Source of the DNA: Methanomassiliicoccales archaeon RumEn M1
Lineage (GTDB): Archaea > Thermoplasmatota > Thermoplasmata > Methanomassiliicoccales > Methanomassiliicoccaceae
Direction: 5' to 3'
Length of the DNA: 64,000 bases
Assembly: GCA_001421185.1 (NCBI GenBank)
Contig: LJKK01000098.1
Location: forward strand, 55,378 to 119,377
This document shows positions 9,506-19,272 of the stretch, piece by piece. Numbering within the stretch: the first letter of the stretch is position 1; every line of letters begins with the position of its first letter. A program made the position numbers and the translations under genes. The notes below the pieces were generated by a model. That model had not been told where the DNA came from and made no database searches. It saw only the letters and a list, made by a program, of their open reading frames with translations.

Positions 9506-12492
9506 TCACTCGAAGCGCAGCACCTCGGCGGGCGAGACCTTGCTGGCCCCCCGGGCCGCCGGCAGCACGGTCAGCAGGGTGGCGACGAAGGACGCCGCGC
9601 CCACGAACAGGATGGGCTCCCAGGGAACGAAGAAATCGATGCCCATGGTGCTGAAGCCGCCGTCCCACAGCAGGTAGCCGGTCACGATGCCCAGGGAGGT
9701 CCCGATCAGTATGCCGAGGATCGCCACGAACGATGACTCCAGGGCGAAGTTGGACACGATCATGCGCTTGGTGTAGCCGATGGCGCGCATCATGCCGATC
9801 TCGATCCGACGCTCGTGTATGGAGCGAATGGTGACGATGCCCAGCCCGGTGATGCCGATGATGAGCCCCATGGCCAGGAACGCCTTTATGAGGTCGAAGA
9901 TGCCGTTGATCTGCGCCACGGCCTCCTGGGCCACGGCGCTGATGGGTATGGTCGTCAACCGCTGCTCCCAGAACTGGTTCTCCATCAGGACGGCCTGCCG
10001 CTGCCCGTCGACGCCGTCCGCCAGCTTGATCATGAAGAGGTTGGTCCCGTTCAACCCGGTGAACGATTCCACCAGCCCCTGGTTCATGAACGCTCCGCTT
10101 AACGAGCTCTGCTCCATGAAGCCGATGACCGTCAGGGTGTGCTCCCCTCCCATCCGGCCGCTCACGTTCACCTGGTCTCCCAGGCGATGCCGGAGAAGGG
10201 GCCCACGTTGATGGATATGCCAGCCCCCGACATGTCGGCGGGCCGGGCGGAGCCGTCCAGGACCACCAGCGAGGGATCGTTCTGGATGGCCAGCCAAACG
10301 TCCTCTTCGGTCGGGTACAGGGTGCGGTCCCATTCGGACAGGGGGTAATGGCCCCGCTCGTAGAGCTGGGGCGTCACCCCTATGGCATTGTAGCCGAACT
10401 GCCTCGGTTCCTCCATGCCAGGTGCCATGGACGGTAGGACCGTGAAGGTGGGCCCGCCCATGGTGAGCTGCACTATGTCCTCGATGTCGGCGGGATCGAC
10501 GAACCCGGCCGAGGCGTTGATCTCGTTCCACATGTCCACCGGCGCCCAGGAGAAGGCGATGATGTCGAAGCCGCCCGACGTCTCCTCGATCATCTTGGGT
10601 ATGCCCGCCCCCAGCATGCCCGACATCATCGACAGGGTGGTGATGGTGAAGATGACCAGCCCGAAGATGAACATGCTCATGGCCGTGCGGCCCTTGGACC
10701 TGAGAGGATAGGTGGAGGCGGTCTTGAGCACCGCCTTGTACCCTCCCTTGACGCGCAGCAGCCTGGTGATCGCCGACACCAATGGATCGGAGTTGAACAT
10801 GACCACGGTCAGCAGGGCGGTGACCATGAACACGCCCGCCAGGACGAACATCTCTATGTTCCCCTCGTAGGGGAAGATCTCCACCCCGGGCATCCACGGG
10901 AGCAGGGTGGCCAGGCCGGCGATGGTCCAGGCTATGCGGTCGCCCGCGAACCTCCTGAGGACCAGGCCCAGGGACATCGTCATGGTCGACAGCCCGCCCA
11001 GCGACGGTCCCAGCGATTCCGCCGACATCCCGGCCAGCATGAGGGCCGCCCCGCCCGCCAGGATGAGGGCTCCGTACCGGAAGACCTGCTTGTCGCCCCG
11101 GGAGCGGAGCGGCTCGGGGATGTTGCGGATGGCCCTCACGATGTTCATGTTCGAGATGCGGCGCGTGACGCCGTAGATGGACACCATGGTCAGGAGGAAG
11201 CCCGCCAGGTAGGCGATGAGCAGCGACTCCGGGGTGAAGGTGAAGTACTCGGCGATGTTCAGGCCGCCCATGTCCAGGACCATTCCCACCGCGGTGATGA
11301 GGCCGTAGGCCAGCACCAGGCCCACCGCGGAGCCGATGGCCGAGGTCGCAAGGGCGTAGACGAACCCCTCGTAGACGAAGAGCTTGCGTAGGTGGCCGCG
11401 CTGCATGCCCACCGCGCGGGCCATGCCCATCTCGCTCTTGCGCTCCTCCCCCAGCATGGTGAAGATGTTGACTATCAGGACGATCCCGGCGATGATGGAG
11501 AAGGCGCCGAAGACGAAGAACAGGGAGATGAACATGGACACGCTCTCCCGTCCCTCTTCGATGTCCAGGGCGCGGTCGCCGGTGATCTCCAGTTCCAGCG
11601 GCACGTTCTCCGGGGCCTCCAGGACGTTCATGACGGCGTTCCTGGTGGCGTTGGGGCTGGCCCTCGCCGACCCGTCGAACGCCACCGCCAGCGCGTTGAC
11701 GCCGTCCTCCCGGCCGATGAGCTGTTGCGCCGATGCGAGGTCCATGTACACGTTCCGACCGCCCAGCAGTCCGCCCAGGGCATGGTCGGTGACCACCGCC
11801 TCGACCGTGAGGTCCATGACGATGTTCTCGCTGCCGGACACGGCGCTCAGGGAGATGACGTCCCCGACCGAAATGTCCAATAGCGAGGCCAGGTCCTCGT
11901 TGACATAGATGCGTCCGGCGGTAGGCACCGCGTCGATGGTCGACCCGTTGGCCGACAGGAAGCCTCCCAGACCGGTGACGGCACCGTCCGTAAGGCCGTA
12001 CACCGACGCGGTCGGCAAGGACAGCTGGGACTGCTGGTTCCTGATGCCCGCCGAGGCCCGGAGGAACCATTCCGCCGATCCCACGTGGTCGATCCCGCGC
12101 AGCTGCTCGGTCATCGACGCGACGTCGGAGAGGTTGTACATCCCATCGCCGCTCCCGGGGCCGCCGATGAAGAGATCGGCTTCGCCGTAGGCGTCGGTGA
12201 CCTCCCCCACGATCATGCTGTCGAAGGTATCGCCGACCACCAGGGTGGCCGATATGATGGCGGTGCCGACCATCAGGCCGGCCAGCACCAGCGCGGTCGT
12301 CCCCGGCCGGCGGACCACGTTGCGGACGGCCATCTTGAACAGTATGCGGTTCCCCAGGGCGTCGGCCAGGACGAGCAGGATGGTGAGCAGGAGCGCCGCC
12401 GTCAGCGCCAGCATGGTGGGCAGCGTGGCAAGCGCAGCCACCAGGGCGATCACATATGCGGCCACCAGGGCCGCGGTCCTCAATCGGGCCAT
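9506..12492 (-). CDS. MacB/FtsX-type ABC transporter permease, frame broken once
   Basis: A large permease of about 995 residues. It has an N-terminal block of two hydrophobic helices and a TALVLAGLMVGTAIISAT anchor, a long extracytoplasmic domain, an FtsX core of three helices around residues 340-460, two more helices, a second extracytoplasmic domain and a final FtsX core ending LPAARGASKVSPAEVLRFE. The duplicated FtsX layout is that of LolE/MacB-like exporters, which use ATP to move lipids, peptides or drugs or to signal across the membrane. The frame breaks near 10180-10186; one added base joins FSGIA to LGDQVNVSGR. The ATPase gene lies 4 bases upstream. Substrate unknown. Confidence 0.85.
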
Positions 12493-12496
12493 GGGA

Positions 12497-13216
12497 TCAC
12501 CCCAGCTGCCTGATCTCGGCCGAGACCTCGCTGACCTTCCCGTTCAGGTTGGCGATGTTGCCGTCCCGCATGTGGATGATGCGGTCGCACTTGGCGCCCA
12601 CCTCGGGATCGTGGGTCACGATGACGAAGGTCTGGCCATTCTCCTTGTTCAGGCGGCGCATGAGCGCCACGATCTCGTCGGATGTCCGCTTGTCCAGATC
12701 GCCGGTTGGCTCGTCGGCCCACACGATCGCCGGCGTGTTCGCCAGTGCCCGGGCGATGGTCACCCTCTGCCGCTCCCCGCCGGACAGCGAGGCGGGGCGC
12801 TGGGTCGCTCGGTGCGACAGCCCCACGGCGTCGATGAGCTCCAATGCCCTCTTCCTCGCCTCATCGGAGGGAGTGCCAGCGATGAGCAACGGCAGCTCAG
12901 CGTTCTCGACCGCCGTGAGCACCGGGAGCAGGTTGTAGAACTGGAAGACGAACCCCATGCGGGCGGCGCGGAAGTTGGTCTTCTCGTTGTCGTTCATCGC
13001 GGTGAGCTCTCTGTCCTCGATGAAGATCTTGCCGGAGGTGGCATCGTCGATGCCGCTCAGGCAGTTGAGCAAGGTGGTCTTCCCGCACCCGGATGGCCCC
13101 ATGATGGCGACCATCTCTCCCTTGTCGATCGTGAGATCGATGCCCCGGAGCGCCTCGACCGTAATGGTCCCGGTCCGATATGTCTTGGTCAGGTTCTCGC
13201 ATCTGATGATCGCCAT
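12497..13216 (-). CDS. ABC transporter ATP-binding protein (LolD/MacB class)
   Basis: The 239-residue ATPase has Walker [12 protein letters not shown] (about residue 37), the Q-loop in [10 protein letters not shown], signature LSGGERQRV, Walker [14 protein letters not shown] and the H-loop in IVTHD. The DEPTGDLD form and the overall length are those of LolD/FtsE/MacB ATPases that partner FtsX-type permeases. ATG 13216 (MAIIRCENL) is preferred to 13225, which only adds three residues. It is the first gene of a two-gene operon with the permease 4 bases downstream. Confidence 0.92.
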   Translation of the reverse strand: MAIIRCENLTKTYRTGTITVEALRGIDLTIDKGEMVAIMGPSGCGKTTLLNCLSGIDDATSGKIFIEDRELTAMNDNEKTNFRAARMGFVFQFYNLLPVLTAVENAELPLLIAGTPSDEARKRALELIDAVGLSHRATQRPASLSGGERQRVTIARALANTPAIVWADEPTGDLDKRTSDEIVALMRRLNKENGQTFVIVTHDPEVGAKCDRIIHMRDGNIANLNGKVSEVSAEIRQLG

Positions 13217-13323
13217 GTTGATCACTCTAGGCCATGCCTGAACGGGCGATGCAGCCGTCGGATAAAAGGCGACCCTGTGCTCATGCCCAGGGTCGAAGGT
13301 CGTCCCGATCGAAGAGAAGAACG

Positions 13324-13345
13324 GGAAGGGGTTTGGAAGGGGTTT
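13324..13345 (-). terminator. Tandem AAACCCCTTCC 3'-end elements after the stomatin gene
   Basis: On the minus strand two back-to-back copies of AAACCCCTTCC (13335-13345, then 13324-13334) begin 11 bases after the stomatin stop codon, followed by CGTTCTTCTCTTC. The duplication makes this the strongest example of the element in the window. Confidence 0.45.
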
Positions 13346-13356
13346 GATGCGGGGCC

Positions 13357-14448
13357 TTATTCGATGTTCTTCAACCGACCGGTCTCACCGACGGCCTCGC
13401 TCTCCTTGATCTCCTTGCCCATGTCGACCTCGAGCTGCTTGAGCTCGGCCCTGAGCTCCGCGTGGGAGGGGATCGGCCCGAGGATGTCCTCGGGGTGGCC
13501 GACCGCCGCCTCGATGTCCTTCTGGTCGGTCACCTCGCGCGCAGGGGTCTGGCGCCCTATGCCCATGTACTCGGACATTCCCTCCAGGACCTTGGTGACC
13601 TCGAAGGGTATGATCCATTTGGTGCTCGCCGACTCGCCCAGGCTCTGCATGGTCTGCATCGACAGCACGGTGAGGGCCTTGGAGTCCAGCGGGGCGGCTC
13701 CGACCGACAGGATGCGGAGCTTCTGGGCCTCACCCTGGCTCTGCAGGATGATGGCCAGCCGCTCACCCTCGGCCTCCACGACCTTGGACTGCCTCACACC
13801 CTCGGCCTGCAGGATGCGGGCCCTCTTGCTGCCCTCGGCGGACAGGATGGCGGCGCGCTTCTCGCCGTCCGCCCGCAGGATGGCCGCCCGGCGAAGTCTC
13901 TCCGAGGAGGTCTGCTCCTCCATGGCCTGCTTGACCTTGGGCGCGGGGTCGACCTCACGGATCTCGACCGCCTCCGCCCGGACGCCCCACTTGTCTGTCG
14001 CCTCGTCCAGGGTGTCCCTCAGGCGAAGGTTGATCTTCTCGCGGGAGGACAGGACGTCATCGAGCTCCATGTCACCGATGATGGCACGCAGGGTGGTCTG
14101 CGCCAGGTACACGGTGGCGGAGCGGTAGTTGGTCACCTCGAAGTACGCCTTCTTGGGATCGATGACCTTGATGTAGATGATGGCGTCCACGTGGGTGGGG
14201 GAGTTGTCCTTGGTGATGACCTCCTGGCTAGGGACCTCCAGCACCTGCGTCCTGAGGTCCAGCTTGGTCACCTCGCTGATCAGCGGAAAGACGTAGTTGA
14301 ACCCGGGGTTCAAGGTCCGTTTATACGTACCCAGGAGGACGTATATCGCTTGCTCGTACGGCTTGACGATCCTGATCCCCGTGATGAGTATCGCGATGGC
14401 GGCGATGATCACGAAGATCACTAGTGCGATGGTTATCGGCTCTACCAT
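13357..14448 (-). CDS. SPFH/band 7 (stomatin-like) membrane protein
   Basis: The 363-residue protein has one N-terminal membrane helix (about residues 5-24), then the SPFH domain with [39 protein letters not shown] and [21 protein letters not shown], which are hallmark stomatin/slipin motifs. A long alanine- and arginine-rich coiled coil (about residues 175-250) and an acidic tail follow. Stomatins assemble into ring-like membrane scaffolds and are commonly encoded with NfeD proteins, as here: the NfeD gene is 12 bases upstream. Function in archaea is not settled beyond membrane organisation and stress. Confidence 0.92.
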   Translation of the reverse strand: MVEPITIALVIFVIIAAIAILITGIRIVKPYEQAIYVLLGTYKRTLNPGFNYVFPLISEVTKLDLRTQVLEVPSQEVITKDNSPTHVDAIIYIKVIDPKKAYFEVTNYRSATVYLAQTTLRAIIGDMELDDVLSSREKINLRLRDTLDEATDKWGVRAEAVEIREVDPAPKVKQAMEEQTSSERLRRAAILRADGEKRAAILSAEGSKRARILQAEGVRQSKVVEAEGERLAIILQSQGEAQKLRILSVGAAPLDSKALTVLSMQTMQSLGESASTKWIIPFEVTKVLEGMSEYMGIGRQTPAREVTDQKDIEAAVGHPEDILGPIPSHAELRAELKQLEVDMGKEIKESEAVGETGRLKNIE

Positions 14449-14460
14449 TTTCTCAGCTCC

Positions 14461-14934
14461 TCAATTGCACTCGACGGGCTCGGTGGCCTCGCCGATCTGC
14501 TCCACTCGTACATGGACGCCCTCGCTGTGCACCACCACGACCTTCGCTCCCACGGGGATGCTCTTGTCGGCGGTGGCGCTCCAGGTGTCGCTCTTGATCT
14601 TGACCTTGCCCTTCAGGTTGCCAGGGCATACGGTGGTCACGACCACCCCTTCCTGACCGATGAGCGATGTGGCGACCGTGGTCGTCGGCGGCATCGGGGG
14701 GGACAGCCTCTGGTACATCTTAACGGTGATCAGCGTCATCGGGACGATCAGGATGACGGCGATGATGGGGGACCACCAGCTGAGGAGGATGTCGGGGGCG
14801 ATCATGCCAATGACGCCGAGGACGATCAGGACCGTCGCCGGGACGATCATGAACGCTCCCGGGGCGAAGATCTCGGCGATGAGCATGATGATGCCTATGA
14901 TGATCATTATGAGCCCAAGCTCGGCACCGGTCAT
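14461..14934 (-). CDS. NfeD-family membrane protein
   Basis: The 157-residue protein has three or four closely spaced hydrophobic helices (residues about 6-75) and a C-terminal soluble OB-fold (GQEGVVVTTVCPGNLKGKVKIKSDTWSA), the NfeD domain that binds stomatins. This is the short NfeD1b form without a serine-protease domain. ATG 14934 (MTGAELGLIM) is chosen because the longer frame to 15006 adds a non-conserved N-terminus running over the promoter; a TATA-like GTTTTTATGG lies about 30 bases upstream. It heads the nfeD-stomatin pair. Confidence 0.9.
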   Translation of the reverse strand: MTGAELGLIMIIIGIIMLIAEIFAPGAFMIVPATVLIVLGVIGMIAPDILLSWWSPIIAVILIVPMTLITVKMYQRLSPPMPPTTTVATSLIGQEGVVVTTVCPGNLKGKVKIKSDTWSATADKSIPVGAKVVVVHSEGVHVRVEQIGEATEPVECN

Positions 14935-15047
14935 AGAATGTCTAACCTCTAGAGACCATAAAAACATATGCCAGGGTGGTTGACCACCCCGGGCAAAGGA
15001 GGCCATATCTTATCCTATTTAGGATAGAAATGACCTTATAAGGAAGT

Positions 15048-15641
15048 TTACACCGCCAGATGCAACCCCGAGCGGCTGGACATGAACGGCAGGTAGACGA
15101 CCTTGGCCTCGTTCACCGTGAGCGTGTAGTCCAGGTATTGCAGGGTGCCCGGCTTCTCGGCCTCCAGCGTCACCGCCACGAAGTCGGCCAGCTCGATGGC
15201 CTCGTCGCGGGTGGTGGTGGCCGGCATGCGCGGGGTCCCGGCGAAGTCCGTCCTGGCGCTGTACCGGGGGTTGTTGATGGTCAGGTTCACCGACCAGTAT
15301 CGGAACGCCGCCGTCTCCATCTGCGACGCTGGCACATAGATGTAGATGGAGGCGCCCTTGTCCCCGCCCTTCAACGCTTGACCGATCTTGTTGAAGAAAC
15401 CGCCCTTGACGTCCCGCGACTTGATGCGGAAGTCGGTGTGCAGACGCCAGAAGGGGACGTAGACGCGGTTGTCGGTCTGGGCGTCCGGCCGGAAGTCGGC
15501 GATCTCGTAGGGGATGCGCTCCACCTTGGGCCCGTTCCGCGTATGGATGGTGCCGCAGTGCGAGCAGTAGAAGAACTCGTCCTGGGTCTCCATGTACAAC
15601 GGCAGCTCGCACTTGGGGCACTTGACCAGTGTCACCTTCAT
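15048..15641 (-). CDS. Zinc-ribbon protein of the SPFH operon (no membrane anchor)
   Basis: The 197-residue protein starts with a zinc ribbon, CPKCELPLYM...YCSHCG (residues 8-31). The remaining region has a VYVPFWRLHTDFRI segment also seen, as a Y-x-P-x-W motif, in the next two upstream genes. The C-terminus is a beta-rich region with no membrane helix. It is the last gene of a five-gene set; its ATG overlaps the upstream stop by 4 bases. The ribbon followed by a beta domain recalls YdjG-like zinc-ribbon proteins that work with SPFH proteins in Bacillus, but this is only a resemblance. No enzyme motif is visible. Confidence 0.65.
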   Translation of the reverse strand: MKVTLVKCPKCELPLYMETQDEFFYCSHCGTIHTRNGPKVERIPYEIADFRPDAQTDNRVYVPFWRLHTDFRIKSRDVKGGFFNKIGQALKGGDKGASIYIYVPASQMETAAFRYWSVNLTINNPRYSARTDFAGTPRMPATTTRDEAIELADFVAVTLEAEKPGTLQYLDYTLTVNEAKVVYLPFMSSRSGLHLAV

Positions 15642-16639
15642 ATCCTAGCACCTCCCAGAAGGCTACCCAGCTGGCCTTTCTTCAACGATGCCAGCTGCTT
15701 GCGGTCGGCGAAGTCGCCCTCGATGATCTCCGAGCCATGCCGGAAGAACCAGTAGGTGCCGCCCAGGACGATGAGGCCCAGGATGACGCCGGCGATGCCG
15801 ATCTCCGATTGGAACGTAAAGGCGGCGATGATGCCTCCGGCCGCCGCCAGTCCGCCGAGTGAGGTGCCTGCCGTTACGGCCAGGCTCTGATAGAGCGGGT
15901 CTCCGGGAGCGCGGCCGCTCAGCATCTGCCCCGTGACTCCGTCCACGGTGGCGATGTACATGCGGTCCTGGTAGGTGTACCGGGCCACCCATACCGGGTA
16001 GTAGATCATGCTCAGCTTGCGGACCAGCACATGGAGGCTCTCGAAGGTGATGTTGGGGATGCGAGCGCTGGCGCGGCCCCGGGCCATGGCGTCGGCCCGG
16101 GCGTGGGCCATGGCATCGTCCCGGCTGGTGGTGGACTCGAAGGACGGTATCATGTCCATGTCCTCGAACGACGCCTCGCCGTTGAAGTTGCGCAGCGAGC
16201 GTATCCCAAGGTCGCCAGGGTCGCAGGCGATCTCCGAGAAGGAGAGGTCCATCAGCACCATCTCCTCCTTGTATTCCCTCTCGGTCCGGGTGTTCCCCTT
16301 GGAATCGGTGGTCGTCTTCTCCTCGTACCCGCACACCCAGCCGGCCACCCGGGTCCCGATGCTCCAGAACGGCAGGTAGATCGGATACACCTCGGTGATG
16401 GCGCCGGCGCTCTTCAGGTCGCGGGCCTTGAACCCCTTCCGCCACCAGGCCTTGGTCGCCTTGATGGCGGCGTCACGGTCCAGCTTGTTCTTGAACGCCA
16501 CCGTGTTGACGCCGTTGTCCCCCTCGATGTAGAGGGTGGAGCCGCAGTAGCGGCAGTTCAGCGAGCTCTCTCCCTCGCTGACCGAGATCGCGCCCCCGCA
16601 CGAGGGGCAGTTCAGTCCAACCGATAATTGGCCGCTCAT
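15638..16639 (-). CDS. Zinc-ribbon protein with C-terminal membrane helices, SPFH operon
   Basis: The 333-residue protein begins with CPSCGGAISV...CRYCGSTLYI (residues 11-42), a TFIIB-like zinc ribbon. Next come a charged domain with AAIKATKAWWRKGFKARDL and PIYLPFWSIG, a second beta-rich domain (MIYYPVWVARYTYQDRMYIATVDG), and two hydrophobic helices near residues 255-300. A cytosolic tail of about 30 residues ends the protein. It is paralogous to the proteins on both sides. A tail-anchored zinc-ribbon protein beside an SPFH protein suggests a membrane-docking role, which is inference. It overlaps the downstream gene by 4 bases, so the two are co-transcribed. Confidence 0.65.
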   Translation of the reverse strand: MSGQLSVGLNCPSCGGAISVSEGESSLNCRYCGSTLYIEGDNGVNTVAFKNKLDRDAAIKATKAWWRKGFKARDLKSAGAITEVYPIYLPFWSIGTRVAGWVCGYEEKTTTDSKGNTRTEREYKEEMVLMDLSFSEIACDPGDLGIRSLRNFNGEASFEDMDMIPSFESTTSRDDAMAHARADAMARGRASARIPNITFESLHVLVRKLSMIYYPVWVARYTYQDRMYIATVDGVTGQMLSGRAPGDPLYQSLAVTAGTSLGGLAAAGGIIAAFTFQSEIGIAGVILGLIVLGGTYWFFRHGSEIIEGDFADRKQLASLKKGQLGSLLGGARI

Positions 16640-16640
16640 C

Positions 16641-17384
16641 TCACAGCCTCCTTGCCACGTACAGCGATGAGGCGAACACCGCCGCCACGGTTATGGCCAT
16701 GAGGGCCGCGCCCGCGTACAGGTTCACTGTGGCCAGCAGGCCCTCGGCGACGAAGGCGATGAACCCCGCGGTCGACACCGCGAGATAGGCCAGGGAGCTG
16801 CGGGTGGGAAAGACGGACGCGAACACTTCCGAGGAGGAGGCGTCCACCACCACCTGGTAGTCCGTCCCCTTGAAGCGGTACTCCAGCTCCCAGATGGGGA
16901 AGTACACCAGGCTCTGCTCCTTGGCCTTGCCGGGGAGGGAGCTGAGGTAGTGGGTCATGGCGATGTCGGGCTGGACCATCTCCGCGCCGCTGGTGTTGAA
17001 CTGGGCGTCGAAAATCTGAAGGTCCCCGCCGGGCAGCTTCAGCCGGTGCAATCCAGGCAGTATGGTCGAGCCGGCCGGTTCCAGCAGGACCTCCTCCCGG
17101 CCGTCGACATCCCGCCGGAACATGTACACCGGGAAGTACTTCTTGGTCACTTTGGTCACCTGGGCCAAGCGGTCCAGGTCCTTGGCCTTGGTCGACCCCC
17201 CGGCCCATCGCTTGAACGTTCCGACGGCGTCGCTCTCCGACAGCGTGAAGGGTATCGCGTAGTAGAAGCCGGCCCCCGAGCGGTCGATGTAGATCTGCGA
17301 CGAGCAGTAGCTGCACTTGGTGAACTTGGTCCCTGCATCGAACTGCACCGGCCCGGCGCACTTGGGGCATTTGATCTCTGCCAT
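16641..17384 (-). CDS. Zinc-ribbon protein with C-terminal membrane helices, SPFH operon
   Basis: The 247-residue protein has an N-terminal zinc ribbon CPKCAGPVQF...CSYCSSQIYI (residues 6-33), followed by an AIPFTLSESDAVGTFKRWAGG segment that parallels the next gene. The KYFPVYMFRRDVDGRE and SLVYFPIWELEYRF repeats give two copies of the Y-x-P-x-W-like motif. Two hydrophobic helices (about residues 195-240) end with a short basic tail. It lies 6 bases after the SPFH gene and 1 base before the next zinc-ribbon gene. Function unknown; a paralogue of its neighbours. Confidence 0.65.
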   Translation of the reverse strand: MAEIKCPKCAGPVQFDAGTKFTKCSYCSSQIYIDRSGAGFYYAIPFTLSESDAVGTFKRWAGGSTKAKDLDRLAQVTKVTKKYFPVYMFRRDVDGREEVLLEPAGSTILPGLHRLKLPGGDLQIFDAQFNTSGAEMVQPDIAMTHYLSSLPGKAKEQSLVYFPIWELEYRFKGTDYQVVVDASSSEVFASVFPTRSSLAYLAVSTAGFIAFVAEGLLATVNLYAGAALMAITVAAVFASSLYVARRL

Positions 17385-17390
17385 GGGTCA

Positions 17391-18524
17391 TCACTGCATG
17401 GGATTGCCGCATTCGGGGCAGAACTTGGAGCCGGCGGGCACCGAGGCGTTGCATTTGGGACATTTGCGCTCTCCCAGGGGATTGCCGCACTGGGGGCAGA
17501 ACTTCGATCCCCCGGGAACGTTGGAGCCGCATTTGGGACACTTCGTGTCCGGCTCGAAGCGGTGGCCGCATTGGGCGCAGAACTTGTTGGTGGCGGGGTT
17601 CTCGGTCCCGCACTTGGGGCACTTGACGGTCGGCCCGAAGGGAGGAGCACCTCCCGGTCCGCCGCCCCCGGCCGGCGCCTGCTGCTGCCCGGCGCCCCGC
17701 ATCTGGTCGACCATGGTCCATCCCATGCCAATACCGGCCCCGACGCCCACGCCGGCGCCGGCCGCCCCTCCGGACGGGTTGGAGGCCGCTTCGCGCATGG
17801 CCTGTCCGGTCTGGTACCCCATGTAGTTGGTGCCGAGCACCTGCATGGAGGCGCGGGTGTCCACCGCCCTCTGCACCTCATCGGGCAGGGAGATGTACAG
17901 CCCCGAGATCTTGTCGATGTCCAGCCCGTACATGCCGAAGTGGTCGTCGCTCTTGGTGAGGACGCCCTGCTCGATGTTCATGAGGCTGGATGCCAGGTCG
18001 GCCACGCCCATGCCCTGGGCCTTCATCTCTCCCAGGATGTTGTAGACCAGTATGACCATCTGCTCCTTGATGCGGTCCTCCACCTCGGCCGAGGTGGCAT
18101 AATTGAACGTTCCGACGAACTGGTTGACGAAGTTCTCCGGGGATGCGATCTTGTAACGGAACTCCCCGAACACCCGCAGGTTCACGACCCCGAACTCTGG
18201 GTCCCTGAACTGGTAGGGCTGCTTGGAGCCGAACTTCCCGTCGAAGACCCGCTTCTGCAGGTAGATGACCTCGGCCTGCTGCTGAACGCCGGAAAGGGCC
18301 TTCACGATCGGCCCCACGATGGGCGCGTTCAGCGAGGATAGCGCATAGCGGTCGGGGCGGTCGATGTATCCGAGGACCTTGCCGTCGCGATAGAACACCG
18401 CGATCTCGTCCTCCCTCACCACAATGTTGTCGTTCCAGCGAATGTTGCGGGGAAGACGGAACATTATGTTCCCGCGCTTGTCGCTGTCCTCCCACTTGAA
18501 TGTATCAGCACCTATGAGGGACAT
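17391..18524 (-). CDS. YdjI-type SPFH protein with three C-terminal zinc ribbons
   Basis: The 377-residue protein has an SPFH/virion-core domain of the YdjI type at residues 1-225 (DNIVVREDEIAVFYRDGKVLG near the start, later FGVVNLRVFGEFRYKI and DEVQRAVDTRASMQVLG). A glycine/alanine-rich linker (about 245-290) leads to three tandem zinc ribbons of the form CPKCG...FCxQCG at about 292-377. There is no membrane helix, so it probably docks to the membrane through partners. In Bacillus the YdjI relative is part of a membrane complex that recruits the stress protein PspA. Three ribbons plus zinc-ribbon partners suggest ribbon-based assembly, an inference from layout. Confidence 0.85.
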   Translation of the reverse strand: MSLIGADTFKWEDSDKRGNIMFRLPRNIRWNDNIVVREDEIAVFYRDGKVLGYIDRPDRYALSSLNAPIVGPIVKALSGVQQQAEVIYLQKRVFDGKFGSKQPYQFRDPEFGVVNLRVFGEFRYKIASPENFVNQFVGTFNYATSAEVEDRIKEQMVILVYNILGEMKAQGMGVADLASSLMNIEQGVLTKSDDHFGMYGLDIDKISGLYISLPDEVQRAVDTRASMQVLGTNYMGYQTGQAMREAASNPSGGAAGAGVGVGAGIGMGWTMVDQMRGAGQQQAPAGGGGPGGAPPFGPTVKCPKCGTENPATNKFCAQCGHRFEPDTKCPKCGSNVPGGSKFCPQCGNPLGERKCPKCNASVPAGSKFCPECGNPMQ

Positions 18525-18527
18525 CTA

Positions 18528-19058
18528 TCACACCTCCGTTCCCGTGATCACCCTGAGCCGCCGGTCGAACTGCGATTCTAAGTCATTGATGAGCGTTCGC
18601 ATGGCCATGAGGTCCTGTACCGCCCGGGGGCTGTCGCCCGATGTCAGCGACGAGCGGATGGCATCGACCGAGGAACGCATCCGCCCGATCATGTCGATCA
18701 TGCTGGCATCATAGTCATATAGGCGGTAGATCTGGTCCTCCTTGACCTCGATGTCGGCCACGAAACCGGAGTAGCCGGTCTCCGCGTGAGCGACCTGCCC
18801 CTCCACCTTCTTCAGCTGGGATATGAGCCCGCCGATGAGCTCCAGTTCCTTGGAGTTCCATCCTCCGGTAATGAGCATGCGGGAGTTCTCCAGGTCCTTG
18901 CGCACCGAGCCCAGATGACCAGCGATCTGGGACCTTAGCATGCGATCGGCGTCCCGCAGGTCCTCCCTCTTCCTGTAGCCACGGAACCCGGGCACGAAGC
19001 TCTGTATCTTCTTCAGTATGCCCTGGTCCTCATCAACCCTCTGGCGGATATCGGCCAA
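18528..19058 (-). CDS. Small helical protein heading the SPFH operon
   Basis: The 176-residue protein is almost entirely helical, with a conserved-looking KIQSFVPGFRGYRKREDLRD motif near residue 17 and long heptad-like stretches afterwards. It has no Cys, no membrane segment and no enzyme motif. Proteins with the same FxPGxxGYxxRExLRxxD-like start occur beside SPFH genes in various bacteria, as I recall, but have no named function. It resembles PspA only in being helical. Start is TTG at 19058; no ATG is available without losing the conserved start. A TTTTTTAAAC box on the minus strand about 35-40 bases upstream is the likely operon promoter. Confidence 0.6.
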   Translation of the reverse strand: MADIRQRVDEDQGILKKIQSFVPGFRGYRKREDLRDADRMLRSQIAGHLGSVRKDLENSRMLITGGWNSKELELIGGLISQLKKVEGQVAHAETGYSGFVADIEVKEDQIYRLYDYDASMIDMIGRMRSSVDAIRSSLTSGDSPRAVQDLMAMRTLINDLESQFDRRLRVITGTEV

Positions 19059-19272
19059 TTGTAACCCTCGCCCGCATAACGTTTTGTTGGTTTAAAAAAC
19101 ATCGAAGCCGAGTTCATCCACATGGAAGCGAACGGGCGGTCGACATGCGCCGATGTGACATACCTCCGGTCTTGTGGTTGGGAAGGACTTTCATGCCGCA
19201 TCGGACGAGGCCCCCGCAAGACGTCGCGAAACAACCTTTTTATCATCGGCGCTCGACTATCTTTCTATTCAC

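Noticed and set aside
10220..12070. Very long second open frame on the minus strand within the ABC permease gene
   Set aside because: It is the shadow frame of the permease until the break near 10180; only the part after that break (down to 9506) is real.
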